Shown: positions 52,561 through 60,922, numbered from the stretch's first letter. The stretch: DNA of 64,000 nucleotides from a bacterium (GCA_021323635.1 JAJPKQ010000017.1:186001-250000); one strand, 5' to 3'. Notes: generated by a model not told the origin, from the sequence alone. Translations and numbers: made by a program.

Positions 52561-52983
52561 TCAGCGAGGAGATCGAGCGGCGCGTTGGTCGGGCGTGCGC
52601 GCGACCTCCCCTGTGGAGCTACCGAGCTCGCGCTGCATCGCCTCAGCCAGGGCAAGTGCCGCAGTGAGCGGCCTCACTATCACCATCAGCTCATCGATCA
52701 AGCCGGCGGCGTTCGTATGAAGAAAGTCGCAGCCCTGAAGCTCGCGATCGCCGACACGCGCCTCAAAGAGCAGCGCATGGTCGCTTGTGCCAGGCGCACC
52801 AAGCTCACGCACATAGCGAAAGCCCTCAAAGACGCGTGAGACGGCAATCAGCAACGGGGCGACCGACCCGCGACCGCGATAGGGCTTGAAGACTACGGGG
52901 CTGCGGAACAGAACATCATCGGCCAGGAGCGAGATCGCAGCATCGATGTCTCTTGCCTCCACGGCAGCGCGAAATGGATGCAT
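52561..52983 (-). CDS. SnoaL/NTF2-like small protein
   Basis: 140 residues. NTF2-like fold typical of polyketide cyclase SnoaL and nuclear transport factor 2-type proteins: HPFRAAVEARDIDAAISLLA, then FRSPVVFKPYRGRGSVAPLL and GCDFLHTNAAGLIDELMVIV. Usually binds a small ligand; substrate unknown. C-terminal 35 residues are not part of the fold. Confidence 0.83.
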   Translation of the reverse strand: MHPFRAAVEARDIDAAISLLADDVLFRSPVVFKPYRGRGSVAPLLIAVSRVFEGFRYVRELGAPGTSDHALLFEARVGDRELQGCDFLHTNAAGLIDELMVIVRPLTAALALAEAMQRELGSSTGEVARTPDQRAARSPR

Positions 52984-53088
52984 GGCCTTCGCGCAGCTTA
53001 GTCAACACGCGCTGCCCCGGCGAATGGCGGGTGCAGGGGCAGCGCTGCAACGGCGCTTGAGCCGATCGGACATGATGGGCAGCGAAAG

Positions 53089-53961
53089 ATGTGTCGACTG
53101 TTTGCGATGAGCTCCGGCACGGCGGCCGCCAAGGCGACCTTCTGGCTGCTCGACGCCCCCGACAGCATCGCCGCGCAGAGCCACCGCGAGCCCGACGGCA
53201 CGGGCGTTGGCTGGTTTGACGCACAAGGCAGGCCGCACATGCGCAAGCAGGCGATTGCCGCCTATGAGGATGCGGCCTTCGCGCGCGAGGCGCGCGAGCT
53301 CTGCTCACGCACCTTCATCGCACACATCTGCTTTGCCTCCACAGGCGCCCTGAAGCCCGATAACACGCATCCGTTCGAGCAAGAGGGTCGGCTCTTTGCC
53401 CACAACGGGGTGATCGAGGGCCTGGAGAGCCTAGATGCGAAGCTGGGCGAGGCGCTCGCGGTGGTCAAGGGCGATACCGACTCCGAGCGCTTCTTTGCCC
53501 TGATCAGCCGCGAAGCTGCCGCGCACGGGGGTGATCTGGAGGCCGGGATCGCCGCCGCCTGCAACTGGGTCGCGGCGAGCCTGCCTTTGCTGTCGATCAA
53601 CTTCGTGCTGATAGAGGCCGACGAGCTGTGGGCGCTGCGCTACCCCGAGACCCACGAGCTGCACATCCTCGAGCGCGAGCCCGGGAGGAGGCTCGAGCAC
53701 GCCAGCAGCCTCGGCGCGCGCATCCTCAGCGAGCATGGCGCCGAGCACCCGCTGGTGGTCATCGCGAGCGAGCGGCTCGACGGGGATCCGGGCTGGCGAG
53801 CGCTGCGCTCCGGTGAGCTGGTGCACGTCTCCGCGAGCCTTGCCGTGCGCTCGCGGCAGCTGCTCAGCGGTCCCCCGGCGCACCCGCTGACGCTGGCCGA
53901 TCTGGGCGAGCGAGCGCGCGCCTCGCAGGCTGGCGCTGAAGCTGCCGCAGGCGGAGCCTGA
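53089..53961 (+). CDS. Class II glutamine amidotransferase
   Basis: 290 residues. Ntn-type glutaminase: catalytic Cys2 in MCRLFAMSSG, then QSHREPDGTGVGWFD, AHICFASTGAL with THPFEQEGRLFAHNGVIEGL, and the WALRYPETHEL strand. Resembles the YafJ/DUG3-type enzymes, which may cleave glutamine or gamma-glutamyl compounds. It stands alone, so no ammonia-accepting partner is seen. Length matches the family. Confidence 0.9.
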   Translation: MCRLFAMSSGTAAAKATFWLLDAPDSIAAQSHREPDGTGVGWFDAQGRPHMRKQAIAAYEDAAFAREARELCSRTFIAHICFASTGALKPDNTHPFEQEGRLFAHNGVIEGLESLDAKLGEALAVVKGDTDSERFFALISREAAAHGGDLEAGIAAACNWVAASLPLLSINFVLIEADELWALRYPETHELHILEREPGRRLEHASSLGARILSEHGAEHPLVVIASERLDGDPGWRALRSGELVHVSASLAVRSRQLLSGPPAHPLTLADLGERARASQAGAEAAAGGA

Positions 53962-54071
53962 TCGGGCCATCGGCAGATCGTGCGCGAGCCGCGCGAGGTG
54001 CGCAGACCCGATCGACGGCGGGCGCTGGCTCGCTCTGCGCTCCGGTGCAATAGCTGTGCTACGCCTCGATC

Positions 54072-54578
54072 GTGCCGACGACTCACCCACGACTCGCGCT
54101 CACGCGCGATCCCGAGCTCCTCGCCGCGCTCGAGCGCGGCGAGGAGCTGATCGGCGATGGAGGTCCGACGTCGGCGATCGCACGCGAGCTGATCCTGCGT
54201 GGCGCGGCGGCCTTCGCGGCAAGCTCTGGGTCTGATCTGGACCGCTGGCTGAGCGCGCGCGGCTTTGAGCAGGCCTCGCGCTCGAGCGCTGAGGTGCTGG
54301 CCGCTGCAGCGCAGCTCGGTCCGCCGAGGTCCCGCAAGGCTCGTGCAATCTCGGAGGCGGTGAGCGAGCTGCGCGCCGAGCGCATGCAGGCGGGCATCAC
54401 GTGGCTGCTGGGCGCTTGGTCTACCTCGACACATCGGCGTTCGTCAAGCTGGTGCGCGCCGAGCCCGAAACGACCGCGCTGGTGGCCTCGCTCAGAGGCG
54501 CTGAGCGCCTCGTCGCCTCGGAGATCCTCGAGGTTGAGGCCCTGTGCGCTGTGCGTCGCGCGCGCGCTTCGCTGCTGA
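54072..54578 (+). CDS. Antitoxin of the second PIN pair, reading far into the toxin gene
   Basis: GTG start at 54072. The first about 115 residues are helical with an Arg/Glu-rich repeat pattern (PTSAIARELILRGAAAFAAS, then RKARAISEAVSELRAERM) and look like a DNA-binding antitoxin; no standard family matched. The remaining 55 residues, Ser/Trp/Arg-rich, are encoded in the toxin's 5' half in another frame. Overlap is about 178 bases. Either the stop was lost by a small indel or the overlap is real. Confidence 0.62.
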   Translation: MPTTHPRLALTRDPELLAALERGEELIGDGGPTSAIARELILRGAAAFAASSGSDLDRWLSARGFEQASRSSAEVLAAAAQLGPPRSRKARAISEAVSELRAERMQAGITWLLGAWSTSTHRRSSSWCAPSPKRPRWWPRSEALSASSPRRSSRLRPCALCVARALRC

Positions 54579-54799
54579 GAGCTCGCGCCCAGCTCGCGGG
54601 CGTCCGTCTCCTGCCGCTGAGCGCCGAGCTCCGCGCTCGCTCTTTAGCGCTTGACCCGCCCGGCCTTCGCTCGCTCGATGCCATCCGCCTCGCCGCCGCG
54701 CTCAGCATTGCCGAGCGGCTGCACTGCCTCTACACCTACGACGAGCGCCTTGGCGCCGCGGCGCGCAAGGCGGGCTTGATGGTGCAGACGCCTGCGTAG
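54401..54799 (+). CDS. PIN-domain toxin (VapC-like), intact copy
   Basis: 132 residues from GTG 54401, or 127 from TTG 54416. PIN fold: LVYLDTSAFVKLVRAEPETT gives the first Asp, VASEILEVEALCAVRRARAS the second acidic residue, and RSLDAIRLAAALS with YTYDERLGAAARKAG the C-terminal half. All acidic positions are present. Its 3' third and the following 50 bases are duplicated at 59.97-60.15 kb. Expected RNase held by the upstream antitoxin. Confidence 0.84.
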   Translation: MAAGRLVYLDTSAFVKLVRAEPETTALVASLRGAERLVASEILEVEALCAVRRARASLLRARAQLAGVRLLPLSAELRARSLALDPPGLRSLDAIRLAAALSIAERLHCLYTYDERLGAAARKAGLMVQTPA

Positions 54800-54975
54800 G
54801 GTCGGCGTCGCCGAGCAGCAGCCTCTGCTCTGCCCCACGGATCGCTCGAGGAGCACCGCGTGCGCTTCGGGGTGACGGTCGAGCTCGCGCTGCAGATCGT
54901 CCGACATCGAGGCTCTCAGTTGCCCTTTGTCGGCAGCGTTCCTGTGCCCGTCGGACGCTGGCGAGCGCTGCCCGC
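54669..54975 (+). repeat. Copy A of the vapC 3'-ydeI segment
   Basis: 54669-54857 matches 59966-60154 with few differences (offset 5297), including the vapC stop and 50 bases beyond. 54863-54975 then matches 60426-60538 (offset 5563), the middle of the ydeI-like gene, encoding on the minus strand LQRELDRHPEA preceded by DKGQLRASM (DDLQRELDRHPEAHAV compared with EDLQRELDRHPEARAA). About 266 bases, holding the ydeI 3' end, are missing between. This is a second, deleted copy. Confidence 0.85.
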
Positions 54976-55081
54976 TTTTGCAATGCGTAGGAGAGTGAAC
55001 GGCACCAACGACGTGCGTCGGCACTGCAAGGGGTACACGCCCGCGCGGCACTCGAGCTACGCGGTGTAGGATGCGATTGCA

Positions 55082-55912
55082 ATGAAGCTCTTTGCTCGCC
55101 GCAGAGCCGCGGATCGGGCAGATAGCGCCCGTACGCGACCAGCCGCCATCGGTGCAAGCTGGCTGGCATGGCCGACCCTCGCGGAACGCAGCGTAGCGGT
55201 GAAGGTTGCCGGCACAAACCACTACCGCAACTCTGCGCAAGCGATCTTTGACCGGTACGGTGACCTGGTGATGGCGGCGCTGACGATCGAAGCGCGCGGA
55301 ACCTACGCCGGCGCTGTTCGAGTCGAGGTTGCAGGTGCAGTGCTCGGGCACGTACCTCACGGCGCAGCGGATGAATACCGCAACGTAGTGGAAGCGCTAG
55401 CTAAATCAACCTTACCGTGCACATGCCGTGCGGAGCTGGAAGTTGGCGACTACGCTGACGTATGGCTACACGGTCGCCCCGAGCCGCGGTCGACAGATGA
55501 ACCATTTCTGCCGCCGATCGATTCCGAAGTCGCTGTCGATCTCGACGAGGGACAGGCGCGCAGCCTAGACGAGTCCCTTTGCAGTCGCGCGAAGTCAAAA
55601 ACTGCTGATCGGCTTGCCGAGCTGCGACAGGCAGGCAGCATATGGCGGGTAGTGCTGGCCGGAAGTGACATTGGCTCGCTCGCCCCGGGCAATTACGACA
55701 GGGTCGTGCAAGGACGCACCGCAGGATTCCCTCTGACCTGCTGGTTGCGAATCGCCAGGCGACCGCAAAAGCCGCTGCGCGTGACGGTCGCGATCCCGCG
55801 CGACGCTCCGGAGCCCGCGTCGCCGGCGCATACGCCAACGCTGGTGGTCGTGAATGGCCGGCTCATGCTTCGAGACCCGGGGCATGGCTTCAGCCCACCA
55901 GCCGATCGATAG
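55082..55912 (+). CDS. HIRAN-like domain protein
   Basis: 276 residues. Residues about 38-110 resemble a HIRAN fold: VKVAGTNHYRNSAQAI, then LTIEARGTYAGAVRVEV and VLGHVPHGAADEYRN, the pattern of VxGxxHY...NAVRVEVxGxxVGYLPR...Y found in restriction and replication-repair proteins. A second similar unit may cover about 160-250. No nuclease or helicase domain is attached. It lies within the duplicated accessory region and has lower GC third positions than neighbours, suggesting transfer. Assignment is by pattern and tentative. Confidence 0.55.
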   Translation: MKLFARRRAADRADSARTRPAAIGASWLAWPTLAERSVAVKVAGTNHYRNSAQAIFDRYGDLVMAALTIEARGTYAGAVRVEVAGAVLGHVPHGAADEYRNVVEALAKSTLPCTCRAELEVGDYADVWLHGRPEPRSTDEPFLPPIDSEVAVDLDEGQARSLDESLCSRAKSKTADRLAELRQAGSIWRVVLAGSDIGSLAPGNYDRVVQGRTAGFPLTCWLRIARRPQKPLRVTVAIPRDAPEPASPAHTPTLVVVNGRLMLRDPGHGFSPPADR

Positions 55913-56527
55913 CGCGAATCGCGGCTCATGACTTCCCCTAGGCGCTGAGCCAACGGGCGCACGCAGACGCGATCAGCGCTATCGGCCGGCGCGCAACCCG
56001 CACGGCTAAAGTTGTTTCGCGCGCCTGACCCAGCCAACCGGCCCTGCTTCAGGGGCAATCAGGTCTGGGGTTGCTCCCGGCCTGGGCGACATTAGCCACC
56101 AAACGGCGACAAGATCCGAAGAGTCGTTCATCGTCGTTCACCGGGCGTCCGAGCCTGGCTTGCAATCGCCCTCCAGAAGCCGTATTGCGGCTCTCGGAGG
56201 CAAGCGGGGGACCGAAGAGTCGAACCTCGCGATGCGGATTTGGAGATCACAACGTAATGTGCCGCTTTCGGCTCTGCAGAGCAATCCCCGCCCCCATGGC
56301 TGCAGTTTTGGTTGCGGTTTTCGGCTCGCCCAGCGGTCTAGACGCTCCCATCGCATTCCACTCCGAACTCCAGAGCTCCCGTTTGGCTTTCGGCCACGCG
56401 CGACGCACGCTCCAGCATCGGCGCGCATGATCGGCGCTGGCGCGCCTTAGGCCGAGGATCATATTTGGGCGCCCGGTCGAGCCTGGACCTCGCCACGACG
56501 CGTCGTCCCGCCGCATTGCGTTCGCAC
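55913..56527 (+). other. Gene-poor stretch with a tRNA remnant
   Basis: Over 600 bases with no convincing gene. Open frames here are antisense or low-quality. It holds the tRNA-Trp 3' remnant at 56204-56250, and ends in the promoter of the next gene. Confidence 0.6.
56204..56250 (-). repeat. Degenerate copy of the 3' half of the tRNA-Trp gene
   Basis: 43 of 47 bases match 60940-60986, covering the acceptor 3' strand, T-arm and anticodon loop of the tRNA-Trp at 60.94 kb, same orientation. The T-arm and acceptor strand are kept, but the anticodon stem is mispaired and the D-arm and 5' acceptor strand are not recognisable. It is a direct repeat 4,736 bases away, as expected for an attachment-site copy or a duplicated, dead tRNA. 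Confidence 0.8.
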
Positions 56528-56533
56528 TATAAT
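56528..56533 (+). promoter_or_regulatory. Consensus -10 just before a GTG start
   Basis: TATAAT at 56528-56533 ends five bases before GTG 56538 and eight before GTG 56541. Transcription would begin at about the start codon, so the message is probably leaderless. No clear -35 is seen. Confidence 0.55.
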
Positions 56534-56537
56534 CACC

Positions 56538-57152
56538 GTGGTGCTTCAGTTTCGGAAGGCTTCGCTTGAGGACATCACGTGGGTCTGCGAACTCGACCGG
56601 AAGACCTTTAGAGCAGCGGATCTCATCGACCACACGGTGTTCGAGGCTTGGCAGAATCACAACGACGAGAGCTTCTGGGTTGCTGGCAGCTACGCCGAGC
56701 CGAGGGCCGTTCACGCCTACTTCGCCATGCTCTACCTTGGGAAATGCGCGTTCGCCGCCTTCAAGGCCGGGAGGGTCGCGGAGGGCGAACTCGCTGCGGC
56801 TGACCTGCTGGCAAAGTCGGAAGTACGCGATGCACGGGAGGCCTACCTGTTCTCGGTGGTCTCGGACGCGCCCAAGGGGTCGGCCGAACGGCGTGACCTC
56901 AAGATCGCCGTGATCGAACATATCCTCGCGGCGGCCAATCACGGTGCGCTCGCCACGGTGTACGTGACGACCGGCACCACCGATGGCCGCAACGTGCTGC
57001 TGAGAGCCGTGCAAGAAGGGTTGGCGAGCAAGGTCCAGGACGCGCGTGAGCGAGCGGATGGGCACTCGTTGTATCGCTTCGACCTCGACCCCCACGCCGC
57101 GAAGGCTTGGGCCGCGCTCGCGTGGCGCGCGAAGGCCACCCCCTTGCCGTAA
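56538..57152 (+). CDS. GNAT-like protein, function unknown
   Basis: 204 residues. Begins VVLQFRKASLEDITWVCELD, reminiscent of the N-terminus of GNAT acetyltransferases, followed by WVAGSYAEPRAVHAYFAML, then a later helix IAVIEHILAAANHGALATVY and VYVTTGTTDGRNVLLRAVQ. The acetyl-CoA P-loop typical of GNAT is not evident, so this is a weak call. The next gene starts 23 bases later and may be cotranscribed. Confidence 0.5.
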   Translation: MVLQFRKASLEDITWVCELDRKTFRAADLIDHTVFEAWQNHNDESFWVAGSYAEPRAVHAYFAMLYLGKCAFAAFKAGRVAEGELAAADLLAKSEVRDAREAYLFSVVSDAPKGSAERRDLKIAVIEHILAAANHGALATVYVTTGTTDGRNVLLRAVQEGLASKVQDARERADGHSLYRFDLDPHAAKAWAALAWRAKATPLP

Positions 57153-57175
57153 AGGACGTCACGCGGGAGGCTACG

Positions 57176-58159
57176 ATGCTCGGCGTGCGGTGGCGAGGGG
57201 CAGTGGCAAGCGGACAAGGCGAGCATCGGCGGTCGTGGCCGGACGGTCCGCGGTCGGCAATCCTATTGCTCGCCGCGTGCGCCGGGGCTTACCTGGCTAC
57301 TAGGGCCCGCGCGGGCTCCGGCGATGACCGTGGGGACCCGACGCACAAAGAGTCTGACGGACACCTCGGCTCCGCTTCGGACGGAAACGACGGGTACTAC
57401 GACATCCGCAAGGGCGCCAGCGGATACGTGCACATCCTTGCCGGCTTGGGTGGTGTCGTTGTCGCCGGGTTAGTGTTCGTCTTTACCTTCTCTTCCCAGG
57501 GTGGTCCCGGAACCACCCATCCGGCGGAGCTCACCTTCGCCGCCGGGCTGCTGGCGCTGGGCTTCATCGGCTGCACCGTCGGTGCGTTCGGGTTTGCGGC
57601 CCTCGCGGGCGAGCAGAAACTGACGCCCAACTTGCCCGCTGCCGGAACGCTGATCGGCGTTGGTGTCATCATCGGAATCGCATCGATCCTCGGTGCCTTT
57701 GAGATACTTGCCAGCGTCTACCTCCGGCCGTCGCGCATCCTGTTCGCTTGGCTCGTCGCCGGTGGCGGGGTGGCTGGCAGTGTCTACAACGCCTTCACGG
57801 TGGTCGACGAGTATGAGATCCGCACCGGCTCCTCCGGCCTGGGGCCGTCCGTGTGGCTCAAGACGCGCTCGCAAGCCCACAGCTGGGCGAAGATCTTGGC
57901 AGTAGTCGGCGCCGTGCCAGTGGCAGCCGGGATCGTTGGATACCAGCTCGGGCTAGGACCGGCGCAGTCGTCGACCCGCGCGAGCCTGTTCGTCGCCGTC
58001 GGCCTCGCGGTGACCATTGCTGCCGTCCTCATTGGCGCGATTCGCACGGCGCACTCCACCAAAGGGGAGGACAGCGGCATCGACCGGAAGACTGCGCTCG
58101 CAGCACAGATCGTCGTGGGCGGCTACGTCTGCGCGCTCTTGTTCTTCCTTCCGCGCTAG
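57176..58159 (+). CDS. Polytopic membrane protein, function unknown
   Basis: 327 residues from ATG 57176, with ribosome binding site GGGAGG five bases upstream. A helix at about residues 27-42 is followed by a Gly/Asp-rich stretch, then seven or so helices. No transporter motif recognised. The stop overlaps the convergent PIN gene by 3 bases. Codon use is less GC-saturated than in the surrounding core genes, in keeping with an acquired segment. Confidence 0.7.
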   Translation: MLGVRWRGAVASGQGEHRRSWPDGPRSAILLLAACAGAYLATRARAGSGDDRGDPTHKESDGHLGSASDGNDGYYDIRKGASGYVHILAGLGGVVVAGLVFVFTFSSQGGPGTTHPAELTFAAGLLALGFIGCTVGAFGFAALAGEQKLTPNLPAAGTLIGVGVIIGIASILGAFEILASVYLRPSRILFAWLVAGGGVAGSVYNAFTVVDEYEIRTGSSGLGPSVWLKTRSQAHSWAKILAVVGAVPVAAGIVGYQLGLGPAQSSTRASLFVAVGLAVTIAAVLIGAIRTAHSTKGEDSGIDRKTALAAQIVVGGYVCALLFFLPR

Positions 58160-58761
58160 GCGCTTCGCCGCACCTGCGCCGGCAAGACGGATTGCTCGAT
58201 CAGGCCAAGCTCCGCAGCCAGGACCGCCGGCCGGACGATCCGCACCGGCCCCACGGGATCGAGGCCAAGCAGCCGTCGGTCGCTGCTGCAGATCATGTCG
58301 GCATGGTTCTCGAGCGCGCCGGCGATGACGTGCAGGTCGGCCACGTCCACCGACTCGAAGGTCACCGGCACCGCCGAAGAGACCGAGGAGAGCAACGCGG
58401 CGCGGTCGGTGCCCGTGACGGCGTGGAGGAAGCCTCCGAGCGGCACCCCGACCAGACCGGCAAAGCGGCCCAGCGTCCGCCCGATCGAGGCTCGCTCCAT
58501 TCCGGCCGGCTCGAAGAGAACCTCGAAGGCCTCGAGAAATGGCGCGAGCTCCTGCTCGGAGTAGGTGCGCGCGACGCGCTGTCCCGCACCCTTGACTCCC
58601 TGCTGCGTCGCACGCCACCAGAACTCGGCGCCGATCACGTCGGTTATGAACCCATCCAGAACCGGCGCGCGCTGCGCGGCGAGCGCAAGCAGCGAGAAGC
58701 AGAGACCGCCGGGCTTGTGAAAGGCGCTCCACAGGACGGTCGTGTCGAACTCGACCCGCAT
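58156..58761 (-). CDS. PIN-like toxin, larger type
   Basis: 201 residues from ATG 58761. PIN-like start MRVEFDTTVLWSAFHKPGGL and end FESVDVADLHVIAGALENHA with DMICSSDRRLLGLDPVGPV, giving Asp at the expected first and last acidic positions. The middle is helical. Paired upstream with an HTH protein, 16 bases away. Larger than VapC (about 130), resembling PIN toxins that pair with excisionase-type antitoxins. Confidence 0.75.
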   Translation of the reverse strand: MRVEFDTTVLWSAFHKPGGLCFSLLALAAQRAPVLDGFITDVIGAEFWWRATQQGVKGAGQRVARTYSEQELAPFLEAFEVLFEPAGMERASIGRTLGRFAGLVGVPLGGFLHAVTGTDRAALLSSVSSAVPVTFESVDVADLHVIAGALENHADMICSSDRRLLGLDPVGPVRIVRPAVLAAELGLIEQSVLPAQVRRSA

Positions 58762-58777
58762 CCTGTGCAGGCTCGGC

Positions 58778-59440
58778 CTAAGCCTGTGCTCGCATCTCGG
58801 CTCCGAGCTCTTCCTCGGAGGGAAGCTCAGCATCCTCCTGCACGGCGATCAGATGGCGCGCAAGCTCGTCCAGACGCTCGCGCCGCGTGGACGGGCGCGC
58901 ATCCTGCTCGAACTGCGCGGCCGGAATTCGCCAGGAGCCGCCCGGGCCGCGCGTGCCCTCGATGCGCCCCTTCTGAAGCCACTTGTAGACGGCCTGGGTG
59001 CTGACGCCGTAGCGGGCGGAGAGGTCTCCGACGCTGATGTATGCCGGCTCGGGCCGCGGGCGACCGAGCACATGCTCGCGCCACTCCGAAGCCATCTCGA
59101 CGGCTCGGATGCGCCGCTCGACTCCCAGGCTCTCGACGCCGGCGGCCTCGCGCAGCAACGCGGCGACCTCTCCGGCGAGCAGGTCGACGCCACCGCCGGC
59201 CTCGTGCAGAGTCTCGAGGCCGCGGCGCAGGCTGTCGCGGGCAAACAGCCCCGCGTCATCGAGCGTCTTGAGGCTCTCGACCGTCAGCTGCGCGTACTCG
59301 TCGGCGTGCAGGTCCAGTGCGCCGAGGCTCTCCACAACGTCCTTGGCAATTGCATGGATCAGCGCCTCGCGCTGGGCTCCCTGCGCGTCGACGGCGGCGC
59401 GCCACAGCGCGACGCGGTCCTTTGGGGTCAAGATCTCCAT
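58778..59440 (-). CDS. HTH (excisionase/MerR-like) antitoxin
   Basis: 220 residues from ATG 59440. N-terminal about 120 helical residues, then a winged helix-turn-helix, YISVGDLSARYGVSTQAVYK followed by WLQKGRIEGTRGPGGSWRIP, then a charged C-terminal helix. This excisionase-type DNA-binding domain with a following PIN gene fits an antitoxin that also represses its promoter. A triple 9-bp direct repeat lies across the promoter. Confidence 0.75.
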   Translation of the reverse strand: MEILTPKDRVALWRAAVDAQGAQREALIHAIAKDVVESLGALDLHADEYAQLTVESLKTLDDAGLFARDSLRRGLETLHEAGGGVDLLAGEVAALLREAAGVESLGVERRIRAVEMASEWREHVLGRPRPEPAYISVGDLSARYGVSTQAVYKWLQKGRIEGTRGPGGSWRIPAAQFEQDARPSTRRERLDELARHLIAVQEDAELPSEEELGAEMRAQA

Positions 59441-59446
59441 GGGCCC

Positions 59447-59484
59447 AGCATAGCTCGTAGACCAACTTATGCAACTTCTGCAAC
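59447..59484 (-). promoter_or_regulatory. Promoter with three 9-bp direct repeats (candidate antitoxin operator)
   Basis: Minus strand: GTTGCAGAA, GTTGCATAA and GTTGGTCTA follow one another (59476-59484, 59467-59475, 59458-59466). The second supplies -35 TTGCAT (59469-59474), with -10 TATGCT (59447-59452) 16 bases on. The short gap to ATG 59440 suggests a near-leaderless message. Repressor binding to the repeats would autoregulate the pair. Confidence 0.6.
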
Positions 59485-59965
59485 CGTATCGACCAATTCG
59501 GCCGCTGGCTTGAGATGCCAGAGAAAGGTGGCCCCGGCTCCGGATCCGACTCCGCGCCGCATGCAAGCACGAAGGGTCACGCCTTGGCGCGATGGCGTTT
59601 GCGCGCCACCGCAGCCGATGACCAGCGCCGTCGCCAGCGGCTCACCCCGTGCCTTCGGCCTACGGAAAGTCCAAGCGCCCGCGGTCTCGAGCGGGTTCGC
59701 GCGTGGGCCGGGGCGGAGATGACACGGTGCGATCCTCGGCGGCCTTACGGTCCAGAACGCTATGCAGCGCCTTGGGCGGAACGCCGGCCGCGGGTGGCGC
59801 CAATCCTGTCCGCGTCCACCTCCGCGTACCCGGCGCTCTGCTCGCCGGGCGCTCGACGCCGTCCCAACCGAGCAACCATCGGGGCCGCGTCCAGCACGTC
59901 TCAAGCGTAACTTGTTTCCCGTTTGTTCCCCGTGACGCCTACTTGCACCGATCAGCACTTGCTAT
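59485..59965 (+). other. Gap without a recognised gene
   Basis: About 480 bases between the HTH promoter and the copy B repeat. Several open frames exist on both strands but none has coherent sequence; they look like remnants or chance frames. A stretch at about 59911-59935 with GTTTCCCGTTTGTTCCCCG has an AT-richer look than its surroundings. No promoter or RNA was recognised. Confidence 0.5.
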
Positions 59966-60154
59966 GCTCGCTCGATGCCATCCACCTCGCCGCCGCGCTC
60001 AGCATTGCCGAGCGGTTGCACTGCCTCTACACCTACGACGAGCGCCTTGGCGCCGCGGCGCGCAAGGCGGGCTTGATGGTGCAGACGCCCGCGTAGGGTC
60101 GGCGTCGCCGAGCAGCAGCTTTTGCTCCGCTCCAGAAATCGCTCGAAGAGCGCC
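59966..60154 (+). repeat. Copy B: vapC 3' fragment
   Basis: Repeats 54669-54857 with few differences. It encodes the last 43 codons of a PIN toxin (SLDAIHLAAALSIAERLHC ... GLMVQTPA) ending TAG at 60094-60096. The 5' part of the toxin is absent and the match begins abruptly at 59966, which marks a breakpoint. Not functional. Confidence 0.88.
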
Positions 60155-60280
60155 GCGCGCGCGGCGAGCCATTTGCGCGGTAGGTCTGGGGACGACATCT
60201 GAGAGCCGAGGCGACCTCGCGACCGCGTAGGGCGTCTCCAGGCCCGGGCCAGGCGGGCAGGTGGCAGCTCGACGGCGGGC

Positions 60281-60877
60281 TCAGTCGCGGATGCGCTCGC
60301 CACGGCGCAGCATCTCGATGTACTTTGCGATGCGTCGTTGGCGGGTCTCGGGGCGTTTGGCATCGTTGATGCGCCAGATGACCGAGTATCGGTTGCGGGC
60401 GTCGAGCGCGGCGAATGCCGCGCGCGCTTCGGGATGGCGGTCTAGCTCGCGCTGCAGATCCTCCGGCATCGAGGCTGTGCGTTGCCCTTTGTAGGCAGCA
60501 CCCCAGCGTCCGTCGGCCTTGGCGCGCTCGACCTCGGCGATACCGGCTGATCGCATCCGCCCGAGAGCGATGAGCTCTTCGACCTTGTCGCGGTTGATCT
60601 CAGACCAGCGGCTGCGGGCCGATCTCGGCGTGAAGCGCTGCAGCCAATGTTGATCGTCGTGGCGCGCCTTCTGTCCGTCGATCCATCCGAAGCAGAGCGC
60701 AACTTCGATGGCCTCGGCGTAGGTGATCGATCGGGCTTTCGAGCCCTTCTTGGCGATCATCAGCCAGATTCCCGGGCACTGCTCGTGATTGGCGTCCAGC
60801 CAAGCCTCGAAATCGGCGCGAGTGGCGAACCTGACGGCGTCGTCTGGCGCAGAAGATGGATCGATCGAGTCATTCAT
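60281..60877 (-). CDS. YdeI/OmpD-associated family protein
   Basis: 198 residues from ATG 60877. Motifs: RFATRADFEAWLDANHEQCP, GIWLMIAKKGSKARSITYAE then AIEVALCFGWIDGQKARHDD and YSVIWRINDAKRPETRQRRI. Bacteriocin-protection-like YdeI proteins; role not established. An internal piece of the same gene is duplicated at 54.86-54.98 kb. It lies downstream of tRNA-Trp on the same strand, separated by a hairpin. Confidence 0.83.
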   Translation of the reverse strand: MNDSIDPSSAPDDAVRFATRADFEAWLDANHEQCPGIWLMIAKKGSKARSITYAEAIEVALCFGWIDGQKARHDDQHWLQRFTPRSARSRWSEINRDKVEELIALGRMRSAGIAEVERAKADGRWGAAYKGQRTASMPEDLQRELDRHPEARAAFAALDARNRYSVIWRINDAKRPETRQRRIAKYIEMLRRGERIRD

Positions 60878-60898
60878 CGGCGTCCGGACATCAATTGC

Positions 60899-60922
60899 GA
60901 GCCCGCTCCAAGGAGCGGGCTC
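60899..60922 (-). terminator. Hairpin downstream of tRNA-Trp
   Basis: Perfect 11-bp arms (60899-60909 and 60912-60922) with a 2-base centre, 18 bases beyond the tRNA 3' end on the minus strand. Likely ends the tRNA transcript; no T-run follows. Confidence 0.65.

Noticed and set aside
59649-60230. 194-codon open frame in the 59.6-60.2 kb gap
   Set aside because: No coherent sequence, and it runs across the copy B repeat in a different frame from the vapC remnant.
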